Source of the DNA: Aselliscus stoliczkanus
Taxonomy: Eukaryota > Chordata > Mammalia > Chiroptera > Hipposideridae
NCBI GenBank assembly: GCA_033961575.1
Contig: CM066740.1
Location: 19,381,501-19,445,500 of the forward strand
Length of the DNA stretch: 64,000 nt
Direction: 5' to 3'
Shown: piece by piece, positions 22,551 to 34,914 of the stretch
How the letters are laid out: each line of letters begins with the position of its first letter
Position numbering within the stretch: the first letter of the stretch is position 1
Notes under the pieces: generated by a model
Told to the model about the DNA's origin: nothing
Seen by the model: the letters and a program-made list of their open reading frames with translations, nothing else
The model's database searches: none
Translations under genes and position numbers: made by a program

Positions 22551-23629
22551 CATTTGCTGAAGATTTCAATCAATGCAGATAGCGCTAAATAAAACAAAAA
22601 GAAACAAAAAATACAAGGGAAGATTCAGAAACATTGATCATAGCCAAAATACGCCCCAACACTGTTAAGAGGTTTACTTCAGTAATATCTGTGGTCATTG
22701 ACTAGATCAATGAAACTCATTCTTTAAAGGCATCCAATTATAGTTTACTGTAGAGTGAACATTCTAATAAATCAGCATACTTTACATAGAATTAGACAAA
22801 GCCAACATGCAAGTTAATAACACAGCACAAAAAATCTAAGATCAACTCCCAGTACCAGAAAAATGTTCTTGTGATAAATTATTTCATGTAAGTTTGATTC
22901 ACAGATGCATACATTTCAAAGCTATGCCTTTCTGATAGTTTATGGCTAGCAGTATTAATAGAGTTTGATTAAGCATTTAAGAGAAGAGATCGATACACCT
23001 CTGTCATATTTACACAATAAAAAATGGTATGTTCAGTGAGTGCAAGCCAACATGAATTGAGGTACTATATTATCCAGAAAGTTAACGGTAATATTTTTCA
23101 CAACTACTTTGGTCATTTGGAAAATAGGCCTTCTTAATAGGATTCAACAGCTTAGATGCAATGGACTGAAAATGAATAAAGAGAAATATCAGAAACAAAA
23201 TAAATCAAGTCAGTTAATATGGGCTTGAGATTTTTTTTTTCCTAAGCAGTATACACTGATTATGAGTAAAGAATATTTAGTTGACAGCTAAGCAAAATAC
23301 TAAAAATAATAAATGGCCTAGAGGTTTTTGGCCACTAGTGGTAAAAAAAAAAAAAAAAAAAAAGTGGAATTCAGACATTGAACTAAGTATTCGCCTTAAA
23401 TAACATGGGCTCTCTTCCAAATGCATGAACTGTTATTGTTCATTACAAAAAATGTTTCATTAAAATTTAAATCTGATTTTTAAGCAATCAGACTACTGAA
23501 TGTAGACAGCCAATCCTGATCATTAACATCCCAAAGTGAACTGAGACACAATGTGCTGATGAATTTAATTCCTGATGATTCACGGCAAAGATTTCCAAAA
23601 GTGAAAAGCAGCTTCTGAAAATGCATATC
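22551..23629. other. Single-copy AT-rich DNA with a poly(A) run
   Basis: No gene recognised. A run of about 21 A at 23343-23363 has no SINE head attached and is probably a plain homopolymer. Confidence 0.4.
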
Positions 23630-23643
23630 AAGAAACTCATGGG

Positions 23644-24094
23644 GGGACAGCCGAGTGGCACGGTGGTTAAGAGCTGACTTGGGATGCCAGCGGCCCTGGT
23701 TCAGATCCCACATCTGAGGGCCAGTGACACTGCCCTCTACAGCTGACAACAGCTCCACCTGGAGCTGGGCTGCAAGCCCCGGTGATGGTGTAGGCTGCAG
23801 CTCCTGCTGCAGTGGGCTGCCATAGGTTACAGTGAGTGGCCAGCAGCAAGCGTGAGTGGCCGGCAGCCAGTGTGAGCTTCCAATAGCTGCGGTGAGCGAC
23901 AACCCAGAGGCCGGCGACTGATCTGCCTCATCCGGGAAGAGTGCAGTGATGACGCCAACATGGGCCAGTGAAGCAACGTCCTTCGCAACTAGACTGAAGA
24001 ACAAAAGGACAGCAACTTGTCTGTTCCCCTTCCCCAGCTCCCCAACGCTGTTCTCCTCCCCCAATTCCCCAATAAAATCTTTATAAAAAAAAAA
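23644..24094 (+). mobile_element. Long tRNA-headed SINE, subtype B
   Basis: The head is slightly worn ('ggacagccgagtggcacggt'), with B-box-like 'ggttcagatcc' and tail 'ttccccaataaaatctttat' plus A. A perfect 14-bp target-site duplication 'aagaaactcatggg' lies at 23630-23643 and 24095-24108. The open frame of 194 codons over it is antisense and incidental; similar frames recur in other copies because the SINE body is GC-rich. Confidence 0.92.
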
Positions 24095-24250
24095 AAGAAA
24101 CTCATGGGAATCTGTTGTTTCTCTAGGATTGGAAGCACTAGAAACTCCTAGGAGCAGAAGGGTTTGAGCTTAAGAACTTAGACTGACAGATACGTTCTTG
24201 ATATCAAAAAAGAGTCCAGTGGGGCGGGGTCATGACCAGATTGAGTCCTT

Positions 24251-24698
24251 TTTTTTAAAGATTTTATTGGGGAATTAGGGGAGGGGAACAGCATTGGGGA
24301 ATCGGGGAAGGGGAACAGACAAGTAGCTGTCCTTTTGTTCTTTAGTCTAGTTGTGGAGGACGTTGCTTCACTGGCCCATGTTGGTATTATCATTGCGCTG
24401 TTCCCGGGTGAGAAGTCAGTCACTGGCCATTGGACAGCTGCTCACGGTGGCTCAGGGCACCTCACACCGGCTGTCAGCTGCTCATGGTAGCTTATGGCAG
24501 CCCACTGCAGTAGCGGCTGCAGCTATGCCGTCCCGGGGGAATCACAGCAGCCCAACTCCAAGTGGAACTGTTGTTCACCATCTTAACTGTAGAGGGCAAA
24601 GCATCATTGGCCCATGTGGGATCTGAACCAGGGGCCCTGCTGCTCAGAGCTTGTGCTCCCAAGCCAACTCTTAACCAAAGAGCCACTCGGTGGGCCCC
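24251..24698 (-). mobile_element. Long tRNA-headed SINE, subtype A, antisense
   Basis: On the plus strand: 'aaagattttattggggaatt', then the body, then 'ccctgctgctcagagcttg', which is the reversed subtype-A 'tctgagcagcaggg' block, and the head 'ccactcggtgggcccc'. Imperfect direct repeats 'agattgagtcctt' (24238-24250) and 'agatcgaatctta' (24699-24711) flank it, so it is older than its neighbour at 23644. Confidence 0.88.
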
Positions 24699-24834
24699 AG
24701 ATCGAATCTTAAATTTAGGAGCTAGAGTGTTAGGCTGGAGAGTCAGAAATGCCAATTTACTGTCTTGGCTTTGCCCTGTATAAGCAGGGCATTGGAATCA
24801 GCTATTGGGAAGTAGATGAAAAGAGAATGCTTTC

Positions 24835-25015
24835 AAAATGCAGTGCAATAGAGTGGAGAAATTATGACCTCTGTAGTTCAAGAAATCTGGGTTTGACTAT
24901 ACTAACTATATCCCTGACTAGCCTCAATATTCTCATCTACAAAATGGGGATATTAATTATACTTTTCTGTAGTGTTATAAGAATTTAATAAGAGTATATG
25001 GAAAATATCTATGAC
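24835..25015 (+). mobile_element. MIR SINE
   Basis: 'agaaatctgggtttgacta', 'actatatccctgactagcct' and 'caatattctcatctacaaaa' then 'tggggatattaattatac' follow the MIR consensus in sense. A similar but weaker stretch precedes it at 24720-24785. Confidence 0.7.
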
Positions 25016-25199
25016 AGGGTTTAAAAATATTATTTAGGCTTGCACATGTTTTCTCATACTATAACTTGGGGGTACAGAGGAAGTGTAGTTCCATCATTTT
25101 GTCTTAGTATTCTAACAGGAAGTGTGAAGGGGAACTAAATACTCCAATTTGTTTTAAAATTTGGTAGTCTCAAAATTTTAAGTGATTGCTTCTCATCCA

Positions 25200-25350
25200 C
25201 AGCTGTTTTTGAGTTTTTACAAATGCCAATGCTGTCTCACTCTATACCAATTAAATTGTATTTATGGGGATAGATCCCAGGCTTCAGTATTTTTTTAGTT
25301 CTTCAGTTGAATGTGATATGTCAACAAGATGGAGAACCACTGATTTGTAA
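25200..25350. mobile_element. hAT element fragment (MER5/MER20 group)
   Basis: It ends 'gatggagaaccactga', with 'gggatagatcccaggcttca' inside, matching the worn body and CAGTGGTTCTC-type end of this group. Left end not preserved. Confidence 0.5.
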
Positions 25351-26674
25351 TCTCTTCTGGACACATTTTACTCATTTTGGACTACTATGATTTACTTAAA
25401 CATTCAAGGTTTATCCCCTGAGGCTGGGGGCCCCAAAATGTGGATTCTGCTGGCAGGATTAGAAAGGGGGAATAGCTGTTGGGTAGGCAACCAATGCTAT
25501 TTATCAATTTGCTAAAGAGATTCCCATGTTCTCTAGGATCCAAACCCAGCTTTCAAGACTCTTCCTGATCCTATTCTCTCGTTTTGGAACAATTAGCCTC
25601 ATGACATAGTCTTGGAAGTATAAGTTTGCAAACATGAATTCAAGAGGAAATTAAGTGTTCTCAATTTAATATTTGCAGCAGTTTATTCCCTATGCTCTAT
25701 TTTAATACTAGCTATGGACTGGATATCTTGGCCAAAACCATGGCAGCTGGAGCCCATGTGTTCATGTGCATGTATGTAAGTAAACACATATAGGCACAAT
25801 TTTGTCACATTTCTTCTTCATTCTGCTCCCATATTGCCTGACAAAACAGGCAGTGTGCTATTTGTGGGTGCGATAGCTGCTATACAGTAATATGCATTTA
25901 GAATGGGAGTTAAAATTACAGGGCCTCAGATTCTAGTTGTTATTCTGTCAAGCATTAGAGAAGAATGACAATTATCATTTTCAAAAAAACTTGAACAATC
26001 AATTAAAATTGATCCTGGTTTGCTCCCCATTGATTCTCTGGCTGAAACTTGGACAAGAGGGAGTGCCTATAGGAGACAATGAACTATAAAGTAGAGTTCC
26101 TCCTGTCCATATTTCTGGGTGCTGTGGTATATTGAACTCCCTTTTAAGTGGCAGGCACCTCAAGATGCAGATCATTTAAATGTGAAAAATGTTCATGTGG
26201 GAAAAAAATGCAAAAAAAGGAGATGTTTCGTGTGAGCCAATATTCCACAATAGCCTACTCTATTAGTAATCTATCACTATTATTCATATTATCAGAGGAA
26301 ACGAGGGGTGACATTACTAACTAGTTAAGAAAGGTATAAACTGATAGGCGCTGATATTTGACTAAGTTAATGTATAACTGACAGAGAACCCATGGCTTCT
26401 CCCCATTTAGCCTCTTACCTTGTGGCTTCTTCTTTTAGACTTTGCTCCTACATCTCTGGCAGCCAAATTCCAGGAGGATTTACTTTAACTTCCACATTCT
26501 GCATTACACTACTTTAACTCTCCCTGAATTAGTCTCTGTAGATTACCAATTGCAGGCTCTACCTATAGCCACAACCCTTCACCTCTCCTTATAAATGCCA
26601 CTTAACATCTTATTGATAGCTCACCTTTCAGTCAGATGGAAGGCATCAGTGAAGAGTACTTCAAATCCAGAGGC
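25351..26674. other. Single-copy DNA
   Basis: No gene recognised. 25351-26674 has ordinary composition and no repeat I can name. Confidence 0.3.
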
Positions 26675-26852
26675 CAGTGATTCTCAAAGTGTGGCCTTTG
26701 GACCAGCATTATCAGCATATTGGGAATATGGTAGACATGCAAATTCTTGTGCCTCATCTTACACCTAGTGAATCAGAAACACTGGGAATAGGGCCCAGCA
26801 ATGTGTGTTTTAACACATGGCTCTGATGCATGCTAAAATTTGAGAACCGCTG
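26675..26852 (-). mobile_element. MER5A-like hAT transposon, complete
   Basis: A 178-bp element with inverted ends 'cagtgattctcaaa' (left) and 'tttgagaaccgctg' (right). Inside, 'gtggcctttggaccagcat' and 'ctagtgaatcagaaacactg' match MER5A in reverse orientation. Non-autonomous and long inactive. Confidence 0.88.
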
Positions 26853-27845
26853 CAATATAAAAAACTTCTCTGAGATCTTTCTGGCAGTGGCCATCCCTTT
26901 CCATTTGGGGGTGAGCATGGATGGCCAGGTAAGTACTGCTCATGTTCTTAGATGAGATATTGTTGGCAGCTCCCCAATGTCAGAGCCACATGAGAAGTCA
27001 GCTACAATTGCCACTCTAAACCTTTATCCTAGACTGAAGATCAATGGCAAATTACTACTATATTCCTCTATCTCATGCAGTCAGGGGCATTTTGAACTTC
27101 TTGAAGCAGATGGATCTTTGTCTATTAGATACCATTTGTAAAGAATGGAGGACAAATGGTTGATGCAAGGATGGAGAGCTGACACTGCATGATTTGCATG
27201 TCTCCTTGTATAGGCAGATGGCAGGTTTGGGTTATGAGTAAGCAGAAGCATGCAGATAATTGTCTCTAGGACTTTTCCTGAAGACTGTGATATGTAGTGT
27301 TGAAAGAGTTTGCCAGAGGATGGCAATCAGACTCAAACAAGACTGTGAGATAACTTAATACTTCCTCAAATACAAGCTATATAAACTATAACAAGAAGGA
27401 CTGAGCCTAAGAACAAGTAAAGCTGTGCTCTCCTCATTTGCAAATAAAGAATGGCTTTCATGGAATGCTGACAACCAGAATCCAACCAGCCATATCTTTA
27501 GACAATAGCCTTTGGACTTGGGTAGGTTTCCTTAAACTTCCAAACACAAAATCAGAGAATTTAGGGACTAGAAAGAATCTTAGTAAATATAATACAATCC
27601 TCTCATGTTATAGACTAGGAAATTAAGACACCGATGTTAATATTGCTGAGGTCATACAAGTAGATGGTGGCCAAGCTGAGATTGGAACCCAGGGATCCTG
27701 TCTTCTGCTCAGTGTCCTTGCACTCCTCTGTGCCGAGCCATCTGAGACCTGCCAGGACTCAAATCCACTTGTGCTGTGAGACGCTCTTAGTAATGAATGA
27801 CAGCTGTTCTTGACAGCCAGCTTATGGATCATGATTGAAATTACA
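26853..27845. other. Single-copy DNA with a possible old MIR/L3-like patch
   Basis: Around 27545-27765 'agagaatttagggactagaa', 'tcatgttatagactaggaaa' and 'tgagattggaacccagggat' resemble a mammal-wide repeat of the MIR3/L3 type. The rest has no recognisable feature. Confidence 0.4.
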
Positions 27846-27858
27846 AGTTCTATCTCTG

Positions 27859-27968
27859 GGGCCGGCCGAGTGGCGTGGTGGTTAAGAGCTGGCTTGGGAC
27901 ACCAGTGGCCCCAGTTCGGGTCCCGCATATGAAGACCAGTGACACTGCCCTCAAAAAAAAAAAAAAAA
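27859..27968 (+). mobile_element. Short-form tRNA-headed SINE
   Basis: Head 'gggccggccgagtggcgtg', B-box-like 'agttcgggtcc', end 'gaccagtgacactgccctc' plus about 17 A. Direct repeats 'aagttctatctctg' (27845-27858) and 'aatttctatccctg' (27969-27982) flank it. Confidence 0.9.
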
Positions 27969-28079
27969 AATTTCTATCCCTGACATTTCCTGATTGACTT
28001 GACCATCTTGATAAGAATGAGGGTGACAGACTGAACGCTGAGCCAATTGGTCCTGAGTAGTGTCACTTTGGAGTAGAGC

Positions 28080-28490
28080 CTGAGGAAATTATCCAAAATG
28101 CAAACAATGGTTTAGACTTTTAAAAGTTGTAAAGAGCATAATTGTTAGACAATAGAGGAATGATTTGCATAAACTTTGTAATTTCTGTATGAAGTACTAT
28201 GAAAGCATTAAAATTATAAAGAATTTTAATGATATCGTTTAAATAAGCTTAAGCATAATGACAAGTGGAGAAAAGCAGGATATAAAAGACTATATATATT
28301 TTCAACTATATTGTAAATTAAATAAATTTTTATTTTATATATTTGGAAAAATATATCAAAATATTAGTAGTGTTTATCACAGTTGTTTAGGAAGAGAAAG
28401 ATTTTCTTTTCTTTTTACTACATGTATGTATAATATATATTTTATCACCTGAGCATGTATTATATTTACATTCAGAATAAAAACTTAGGA
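28080..28490 (+). mobile_element. L1 LINE 3' UTR (old type)
   Basis: A very AT-rich 3' UTR that ends 'cacctgagcatgtattatat' then 'ttacattcagaataaaaac', matching the end of old L1M 3' UTRs ('atgagcatgtattacttt...aatcagaaaaaa'). No coding content. Confidence 0.55.
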
Positions 28491-29040
28491 GGGAGAAAAT
28501 GTAAACAATTACTCTTACACTGGAATTTTCTTACATTCCCCTACAGAGAACTAAAACAAATATATCTTCAACTTGTATGTCTCTATATGCACCATAAAAG
28601 CAGCTCCTTTTGAAAAAAAAATTTTAATAACTTTCAAGAATATCTTTTATAAGTCCACTGAAGAATTCAGTTAAAGTTTAGCTTTTGAGATAACTCAAAT
28701 TCCCAAACTCAGAGGGAGGAGTAACTATGATAAGATGAAGACAGTTTGGAGGATAAACCTTAGGAATTACATTCCTCTAAAGAGGCTTATAAAATTTTAG
28801 AAACCACACATTGTGAGTATTCGTACTATTGAACCTGACTTTTTAATTTAGGAATAATACACACAGTATTTTAGCTGTTATTTCAATATCCAAATGCTTC
28901 TGATAGGCTTGTCTGGTGTATATGTATGAGTTGTGTGTCCGTAATTCAAAACCCTCCTCCAATATTCTGGCCGGCCACTAAATAACTATAATATAGTCAC
29001 AGTTAAGTGCCTAGAATCACCTCTGGAATGAGGCAGACTA
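28491..29040. other. Single-copy AT-rich DNA
   Basis: No gene. A possible trace of antisense MIR at 28985-29040 ('agttaagtgcctagaatcac') leads into the following microsatellite. Confidence 0.3.

Positions 29041-29075
<35 letters not shown>
29041..29075. repeat. (TAAA)n microsatellite
   Basis: Nearly nine perfect TAAA units. Simple repeat. Confidence 0.95.
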
Positions 29076-29473
29076 GAAATGTTTTTAAAGATAGCCTCAT
29101 GTAACTGAGGACTGATTAGTTACACAGGGGGGTGATCTGGAGAAGTGAGGGAACATTCGAGAGAGAAAAATCTTCATATCCTTAAGTCTGTTGCCATCCA
29201 GGAGTATGCAGAAGTGGGATGAGATCTATTAGCCCGGTGAGGAAGGGAGCGCAGAGAGAAGCTGGGTCAGAAAGAGGCTGGCTTTAGAGCAGGAAAAGAT
29301 AAGATTATGGTAAGATCACCCAGTCTGAAAAGCAAGGGGCATATCAAGGAAGAAAAGGGGAGTCTTACCTTCAGGGACTCCATAAGCAAAAGGAAGGAAA
29401 CCTCATGGTTGCATATACTCTAGTCACCCAACATATACTAAATGCCCACTCCAAGCAAGACCGAATGCTGAGG

Positions 29474-29474
<1 letters not shown>
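29076..29474. other. Purine-rich single-copy stretch
   Basis: The plus strand is G/A-rich with many GGA and GAA words. No known element or coding signal was found. Confidence 0.3.

Positions 29475-29520
<46 letters not shown>
29475..29520. repeat. (GT)n microsatellite
   Basis: About 22 uninterrupted GT units, probably polymorphic in the population. It accounts for the run of alternating Val/Cys codons in frames across it. Confidence 0.97.
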
Positions 29521-29759
29521 GGAAGTTTGGACAAGAAATGGGGAGGTGGATCAAAAAGATTGGGCTTCTTTAGAGGCTCAAAGACCCGAATGTGAGAAAT
29601 CATGTTGGAACTTGAAAGAACTAGAACAAGCAGCCTGATGTAGCCACCCATACAGCAGCTAATGCAAGAGACAAGGAAGACTTCTAAACACTGTAGTGGA
29701 GCGAGAGAGCCGAGATCGGTGGAATCATTAGGTGGAATAAGCAAGAGGCACAAGAGTAT

Positions 29760-30050
29760 GTGTATTACAGTCTACTTTTATGTAAAAAGGAGAGAGGGAT
29801 ATTTTTGAGGGGGGTGTGTGTGCACGCACGCACATGCATACACATGCACTTGTATGTATATGTGGTTATTTGTTAAACAAACTATGGAAAACTAACCCAA
29901 AAAAGAATTAAAAATAGTTACCTACATGGGAAGAGAAAGAATAGAGAAGGGAACTAAGTTAGATCTTTGAGGTATTTTATGGTTTTGATTTGAGAACTAT
30001 GTAACTGTTTTCTGTAATTTAAAATAAAATTTTTAAAAAGCATAGGCCTT
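29760..30050 (+). mobile_element. L1 LINE 3' UTR fragment
   Basis: 'agttacctacatgggaagag' and 'ggtattttatggttttgatt', ending in 'taaaataaaatttttaaaaa', fit the tail of an old L1 3' UTR. A GT/GCAC-rich patch at 29812-29860 interrupts it. Confidence 0.45.
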
Positions 30051-31527
30051 CAAAATGAAAAACATAAAGAAAATTAATCTAGCCATTTATTTATATGGTG
30101 ATATAGCCATATTAATTAATTCACACAATTTTAAAACAAAGTAGGATTTGACTTTATAGTTCTAGTAGTATAGATCAAAAAGAAAAAATGAACCACAAAG
30201 AAACACCAAACTTCATTCAGTTTAAGAGTCCCTTACTGAGTTGTTAGTAAAAATATTATCTATGTGTATGTATACATACACACATATATACATATACAAA
30301 TGAAGACAGAGAAGGATAAAGCAAATAAATGATCATGGATTATGTTAATGTTATTAGGAAACCAGATTTTCAATTAAGGAAGAAGATATATATATATAGA
30401 ATCAAAAGGATTAAGTAAAAAAAACTATAATTTTATATTTGAATTGGAAATATCAGTACCCATCATTATTTATTTCTCCTTCTTAAAACATCATATCTGC
30501 CAAATAAAGAGATTTAGAACCAATGACAACCCAGTAGCAATGAGCACCCCTAGGGCTCAGTTTCTGACCTTTAAATACCATTTCCCACTAAAAAACAACC
30601 AGGCCTGATTCCAGGGCTGGAGTTGAAATTACAGCATGTACCTAGGATATCTATATAGCAAGGATGCTGTCCAAGTATACTAGAGTCAAATCAAGTGGAC
30701 ACAGCGATCAACTTGAAGTGGTTCTTCCAGCTGACAATGTAAGTAACAAAAAGAATTATGAGTGAATGCACTAAAAGCTGTAAGTTTATAATGCTACTGA
30801 AAAAAACTAAGCTTCCTTTAAAGTTACCAGAACACCAAATTCATTACACTGAAAATTGATAGGCAAAAATATCAAGTGTTTTACTGCATTTTCTGTACAA
30901 ATTGATTTCAGATTAAACAGTTGATGAGAAGTTCTCCTTTATAAAAGAAATGTGGCTAATAAATGCAGAAGGAATGGTTGAGTCAGAATATCACCATTTT
31001 GCAACCCCTGATGAAATGATTGATCTTGCAACCATTTTCAGTGGCTAAAATCCATTAGATAAAAAGTTGATGGGGGACTTTATAATGGAGGTTTCAGATT
31101 GGCAACATTTGAATTCATCAATCAATCTTATCATCCTCTAAAAAAGCTGGACAACCAGGTATCATGCACCTCCTCCTGTGCTGCAATAGGAAATACACAT
31201 TTATGAAGTATGCTTGCAAAAAAATAAGAGCCCATATGTAATCAAGGGTCTAGATTTTATCAACAATTTACAGGAAATACAGGTAATAGAAAGCTAAACA
31301 GTAGGAGAATACAATCAGCCAAATCTAAAATGGAAGTAATTCTATAGGAGAAATGCCCCCCAACTTCTTCAACATATAAGGGGGAGGGGGCTATTAAACT
31401 TCAAAATAAATGCCAGAGTCACATGACCAAATGTAATGTATACACCTTATCTGGATCCTGATTCTAACAAGCTAACTAAAAAAAACATTTTTTATATAAT
31501 TTGATAATTATGTTAATAAGAACTCTT
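30051..31527. other. Single-copy AT-rich DNA
   Basis: No gene. Low-complexity alternating TA/CA patches lie at 30260-30300 and 30386-30400. The rest is unremarkable. Confidence 0.3.
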
Positions 31528-31545
31528 TAAAATTATCTTGGTTTT

Positions 31546-32002
31546 GGGCTGGCCGAGTGGCACATTGGTTACGAATTGGCTTGGGACACCAGCTCTGAGC
31601 AGCAGGGCCCCAGTTGGGATCCCACATGAGGGTCAGTGAGCTGCGCCCTCTACAGCTAAGATGGTGAACAACAGCTTAACCTGGAGCTGGGTTCCTGTGA
31701 GTCACCAGCGATGGTGTAGGCTGCAGCCCTTGCTGCAGTGGGCTGCCATGAGCTACCATGAGTGGCTGGCTGGCAGCCAGCGTGAGCGGCCAGCAGCTGT
31801 TGTGAGCTGCAGTGAACCACCATGAGTGACCATCCAATGACTGGCGACCCATCTCCCTCACCCGGGAAGAATACAATGATCACAATACCAACATGGGCCA
31901 GTGAAGCGACGTCCTCCACAACTAGACTGAAGAAAAAAAAAACAAAAAAACACAGCAACTTGTCTGTTCCCCTTTCCCAATTCCCCAATAAAATCTTTTT
32001 TT
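31546..32002 (+). mobile_element. Long tRNA-headed SINE, subtype A
   Basis: Head 'gggctggccgagtggcaca', subtype-A block 'gctctgagcagcagggccc', and 'aagatggtgaacaacag'. The tail is 'ccccaataaaatctttt'. A long target-site duplication ending 'aaattatcttggttt' lies before 31546 and at 32006-32020. Confidence 0.92.
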
Positions 32003-32234
32003 TTTAAATTATCTTGGTTTGTTTTTTTTTAAAGTCCTCTAAAATTAATAAATTGAGTTATGAAAGTGTACTTAAATTTACCTACCTAGAAAGGTCATAT
32101 CCTAAGGTTTCATAGACTAGCAAAGTACACTTGCATATTAAATGGATGGGGTACACTGGAGAATAGTTGGGTATGGAAGGGACAAGGGCCCAGGGATCCC
32201 AGAATCACCAGGTTGTTAAAATTACACCAGTGGT

Positions 32235-32632
32235 GGGGCCGGCCCAGTGCCTCAGTTAGTTAAGAGCACAAGCTTTAAGTGTGTTGCTGGTTCCATTCCC
32301 ACATGGGCCAGTGAGCTGCACCCAGGCTGAGCTGTCAACGTGCAGCAGGATGTCTCAGCTGATGAGAGCACGTGCTCCTAAGAACAAGGTTGTCAGTTTG
32401 ACTCCCACTTGGGATGGTGGGCTATGCACACCCGCAACTGAGATTGAACATGACAGCTTGAGTTGAGTTGCCCTGAGCTGCCACCAGGTGGCCGGATGGC
32501 GACTGGACTTGGAGCTGAGCTAGCTGTACCCTCCACAACTAAGACTGAAAGACAACAACTTGGTTGTTCCCCTTCCCTAATTCCCCAACACTGTTCCCTT
32601 TCCCCAATTCCTCAATAAAATCTTTTAAAAAA
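32235..32632 (+). mobile_element. Rhin-1-like SINE, full length
   Basis: Head 'ggggccggcccagtgcctc', then 'cccacatgggccagtgagct', a second tRNA-like region 'gtctcagctgatgagagcac', 'cacttgggatggtgggctat' and 'accctccacaactaagactg'. The tail is 'caattcctcaataaaatctt' plus A. A 17-bp target-site duplication (aaaattacaccagtggt / aaaattacactagtggt) lies at 32218-32234 and 32633-32649. This family, as I recall it, marks rhinolophoid bats. Confidence 0.85.
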
Positions 32633-32902
32633 AAAATTACACTAGTGGTGAATCACGCTAGGCATCCAGGAAGCCTTCTGTCTAGGTCTGCCCTGGGCCA
32701 AATGTTATCACAATTTTGATCTAGTCACAAATGTAAAAGGCTGTGATCTACTGAGTTTTACTCTTTGACGCTGAAAATTGGCACCTGAGGAACTGCTTCC
32801 TGCCAGAGGATTGTTGATATGCTTTGATAACCTTTAGAAACTATGGGTGGTGGGCATAGACGCACCAGCGGGAGAACAGCTCCCACTTCAGGGCGTGGCA
32901 GG

Positions 32903-33047
32903 ATTTAGTAACCTCGGCTGCACATTAGAATCACAGGAGACACATTTGAAAAGTGCCTATGCCTGGGTCCCACTCCCCAGAGATTGTTATCTTTTAAAAT
33001 CCTCCATAAGTGATTCTAACCAGATGCCAGGATTGAGAACCATACTG
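32903..33047 (+). mobile_element. MER20-like hAT transposon
   Basis: 'aacctcggctgcacattaga' at the left, 'gcctgggtcccactccccag' inside, and 'attgagaaccatactg' at the right reproduce a worn MER20. Non-coding. Confidence 0.8.
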
Positions 33048-33084
33048 AACAAAGACATGGGGATAAAGATATTGGCCAGTCCCT

Positions 33085-33300
33085 TCAGGCACCATGGCTA
33101 AGAGCTCAGCTTCAGTCTGAATCCCAATTACACCACTAAATTGTGATATGATCTTGGCCAAGCTGTATAACCTGAATGCCTCAGCTTCCTCATCTGCAAA
33201 ATGGAGATAAATAAATACATAAAATTTTGTTCATTATATGATTGTTGGGAAGATTAATTGATGTAAGCATGTAAACCATTTAGAATAGAGCCTGGCAAAA
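33085..33300 (+). mobile_element. MIR SINE, near full length
   Basis: 'ggctaagagctcagcttcag', 'atgatcttggccaagctgta', 'cctcagcttcctcatctgca' then 'aaatggagataaataaat', and 'aatagagcctggcaaaaaat' follow the MIR consensus from head to tail. Confidence 0.85.
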
Positions 33301-34684
33301 AATATATCTCATGTATTGTCTCACAAAAATTGCCTTTGAAGTTTCTTTGGCATATCTAGGTGCTTAACTCAGAGATGGATTTTAATCATGCTTACTGATT
33401 CTCTGATGCAAGCAGGGAGACTATCTAACTACTTGACTTTCTAGGATTGCTTTAACCGATCCTCAGGTTGTGTAAATGCCCTTGTACTCTGAACTCTACC
33501 ACCTGCCATTTGCATTTCTCACAATATCCCAAAATATTTCTTCACATGTCTAAATTCTCCCACTACACAAAGTTCTTCTGGGTACTCTACAATAAACCAA
33601 ATTTTGATAAAATCCAGAACAGGCAATGATGTAGGAAAATGTGCACTTTAAAATCAGCCATAGACTCCTTAGCCACCGGTTACTTTGGAAAACAGAAAAT
33701 AAGAGATTGAGGGATATACTATGGAACATGTAACTGGCAGAAAAATAAAGTGCAATGAGAGGAGAGAATGATGTAGAAAAGAGACTAGTACAGGTTATAA
33801 AGGTGTGTATATGGGGAGAGGGGGACACAGAATGGATGAAGTGGGTGACAGGGATCAAAAACTAAACCTATTATTCTTCACAGTACGGGACAGACATACC
33901 ATTTTTCCTAATTTCTTAGCCAGAAGATTACTTAGACCATGAATCTTGCACAAAATACAGCAGCCTGAATAAGTTGAAGGATTAAGTAATGAATTAAAAT
34001 ACTCAACCAGTAAATTAATACCCATCTTTGGTTATCTTAACTATGAATGCTGTCACTGCACAGTGATACTCAGAGGAGGGAGCAGTCCACAAGAAGAAAC
34101 CACGGAGACATTCAGTGCCATAAAAATGCAACTCATATCGCATGCTACTTAATTAGCAAGCATATTTCCCAAGTTTCCATTTATCTAACAGCATAGATCC
34201 TGTATAGAAAGTGGCATGTTTGCAAGCTATTGGCACCCTGAGTTTCACTATCTGCTCAATTGGAGTCCTTCTTTTGATTTAGGCAGCTGCATAAACTTTC
34301 TATTTTTCTTTTCCATCATACTCTCATCCTCACTTCATCTTATACATGAAACTAGTATGTGGAAACTATGAGTTCATTGCATATACATATTTTAATGAAT
34401 TTAACTTAAATCTGAGTGAAAACTGGACAATTCTTATATAAGAAACAGGTAATAGCCATGAACACAAGTGATTGATATATATTTTACCACTGATCATCTC
34501 TTGATCCCTTCTGTGGCTTTCTAGATCACTCTATAGCATGTTAAGAAATGATCTAAACAATATCAGCGTCCTATAGGGAAGGCTGGCTACACTGAATAAA
34601 GTCACAGAGCAGCACCTTGATAGTTCCCTGTGTATCATTAGCAGAAAGCAATATTCTGTAGAAGAATAGCTAGGAAGAAGAAAA
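33301..34684. other. Single-copy DNA
   Basis: No gene or recognised repeat. The 102-codon minus-strand frame at 33550-33858 is serine/phenylalanine-rich with no family signature and is probably chance. Confidence 0.35.
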
Positions 34685-34900
34685 TCAGATTAAATAATTA
34701 GTGTCAATTAGCTCCAACAAAATCATTCTATAAACAATTGGTCTCTAGTGCCCTGCTTAATTATGTGCAACTTCCATGCTCCTTACCAACCCTGCTTTGA
34801 TTCATGTTGACTCTTGAGCTTCCCAGAGGTATAATTAATTATTGTCTTGTAAATAAACCCTTGGTAATTAATGGAGGCAGAAAATAATCAGTACCTTTAA
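34685..34900. promoter_or_regulatory. Candidate conserved non-coding element with homeodomain-type motifs
   Basis: A repeat-free, complex stretch with several TAATTA-type words: 34695-34700, CAATTA at 34705-34710, ataattaatt at 34831-34840 and taattaat at 34865-34872. Such clusters are typical of developmental enhancers bound by homeodomain proteins. The function and the conservation are inference; no alignment was possible. Confidence 0.3.
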
Positions 34901-34914
34901 AAAAAAAAAAAAGT

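Noticed and set aside
23480..24064. A 194-codon open frame on the minus strand, with similar frames at 5387, 7058, 22104, 40791 and 59783.
   Set aside because: All lie across long SINE copies and share the same translated phrases because the SINE body is GC-rich and low in stop codons. They are not genes.
29405..29753. Open frames of 77 and 109 codons across 29.4-29.75 kb.
   Set aside because: Both run through the (GT)n microsatellite and encode alternating residues; no protein family.
33550..33858. A 102-codon minus-strand open frame rich in Ser and Phe, looking membrane-like.
   Set aside because: T-rich AT-biased DNA gives hydrophobic frames by chance; no signal, no homology I recognise, no splice context.
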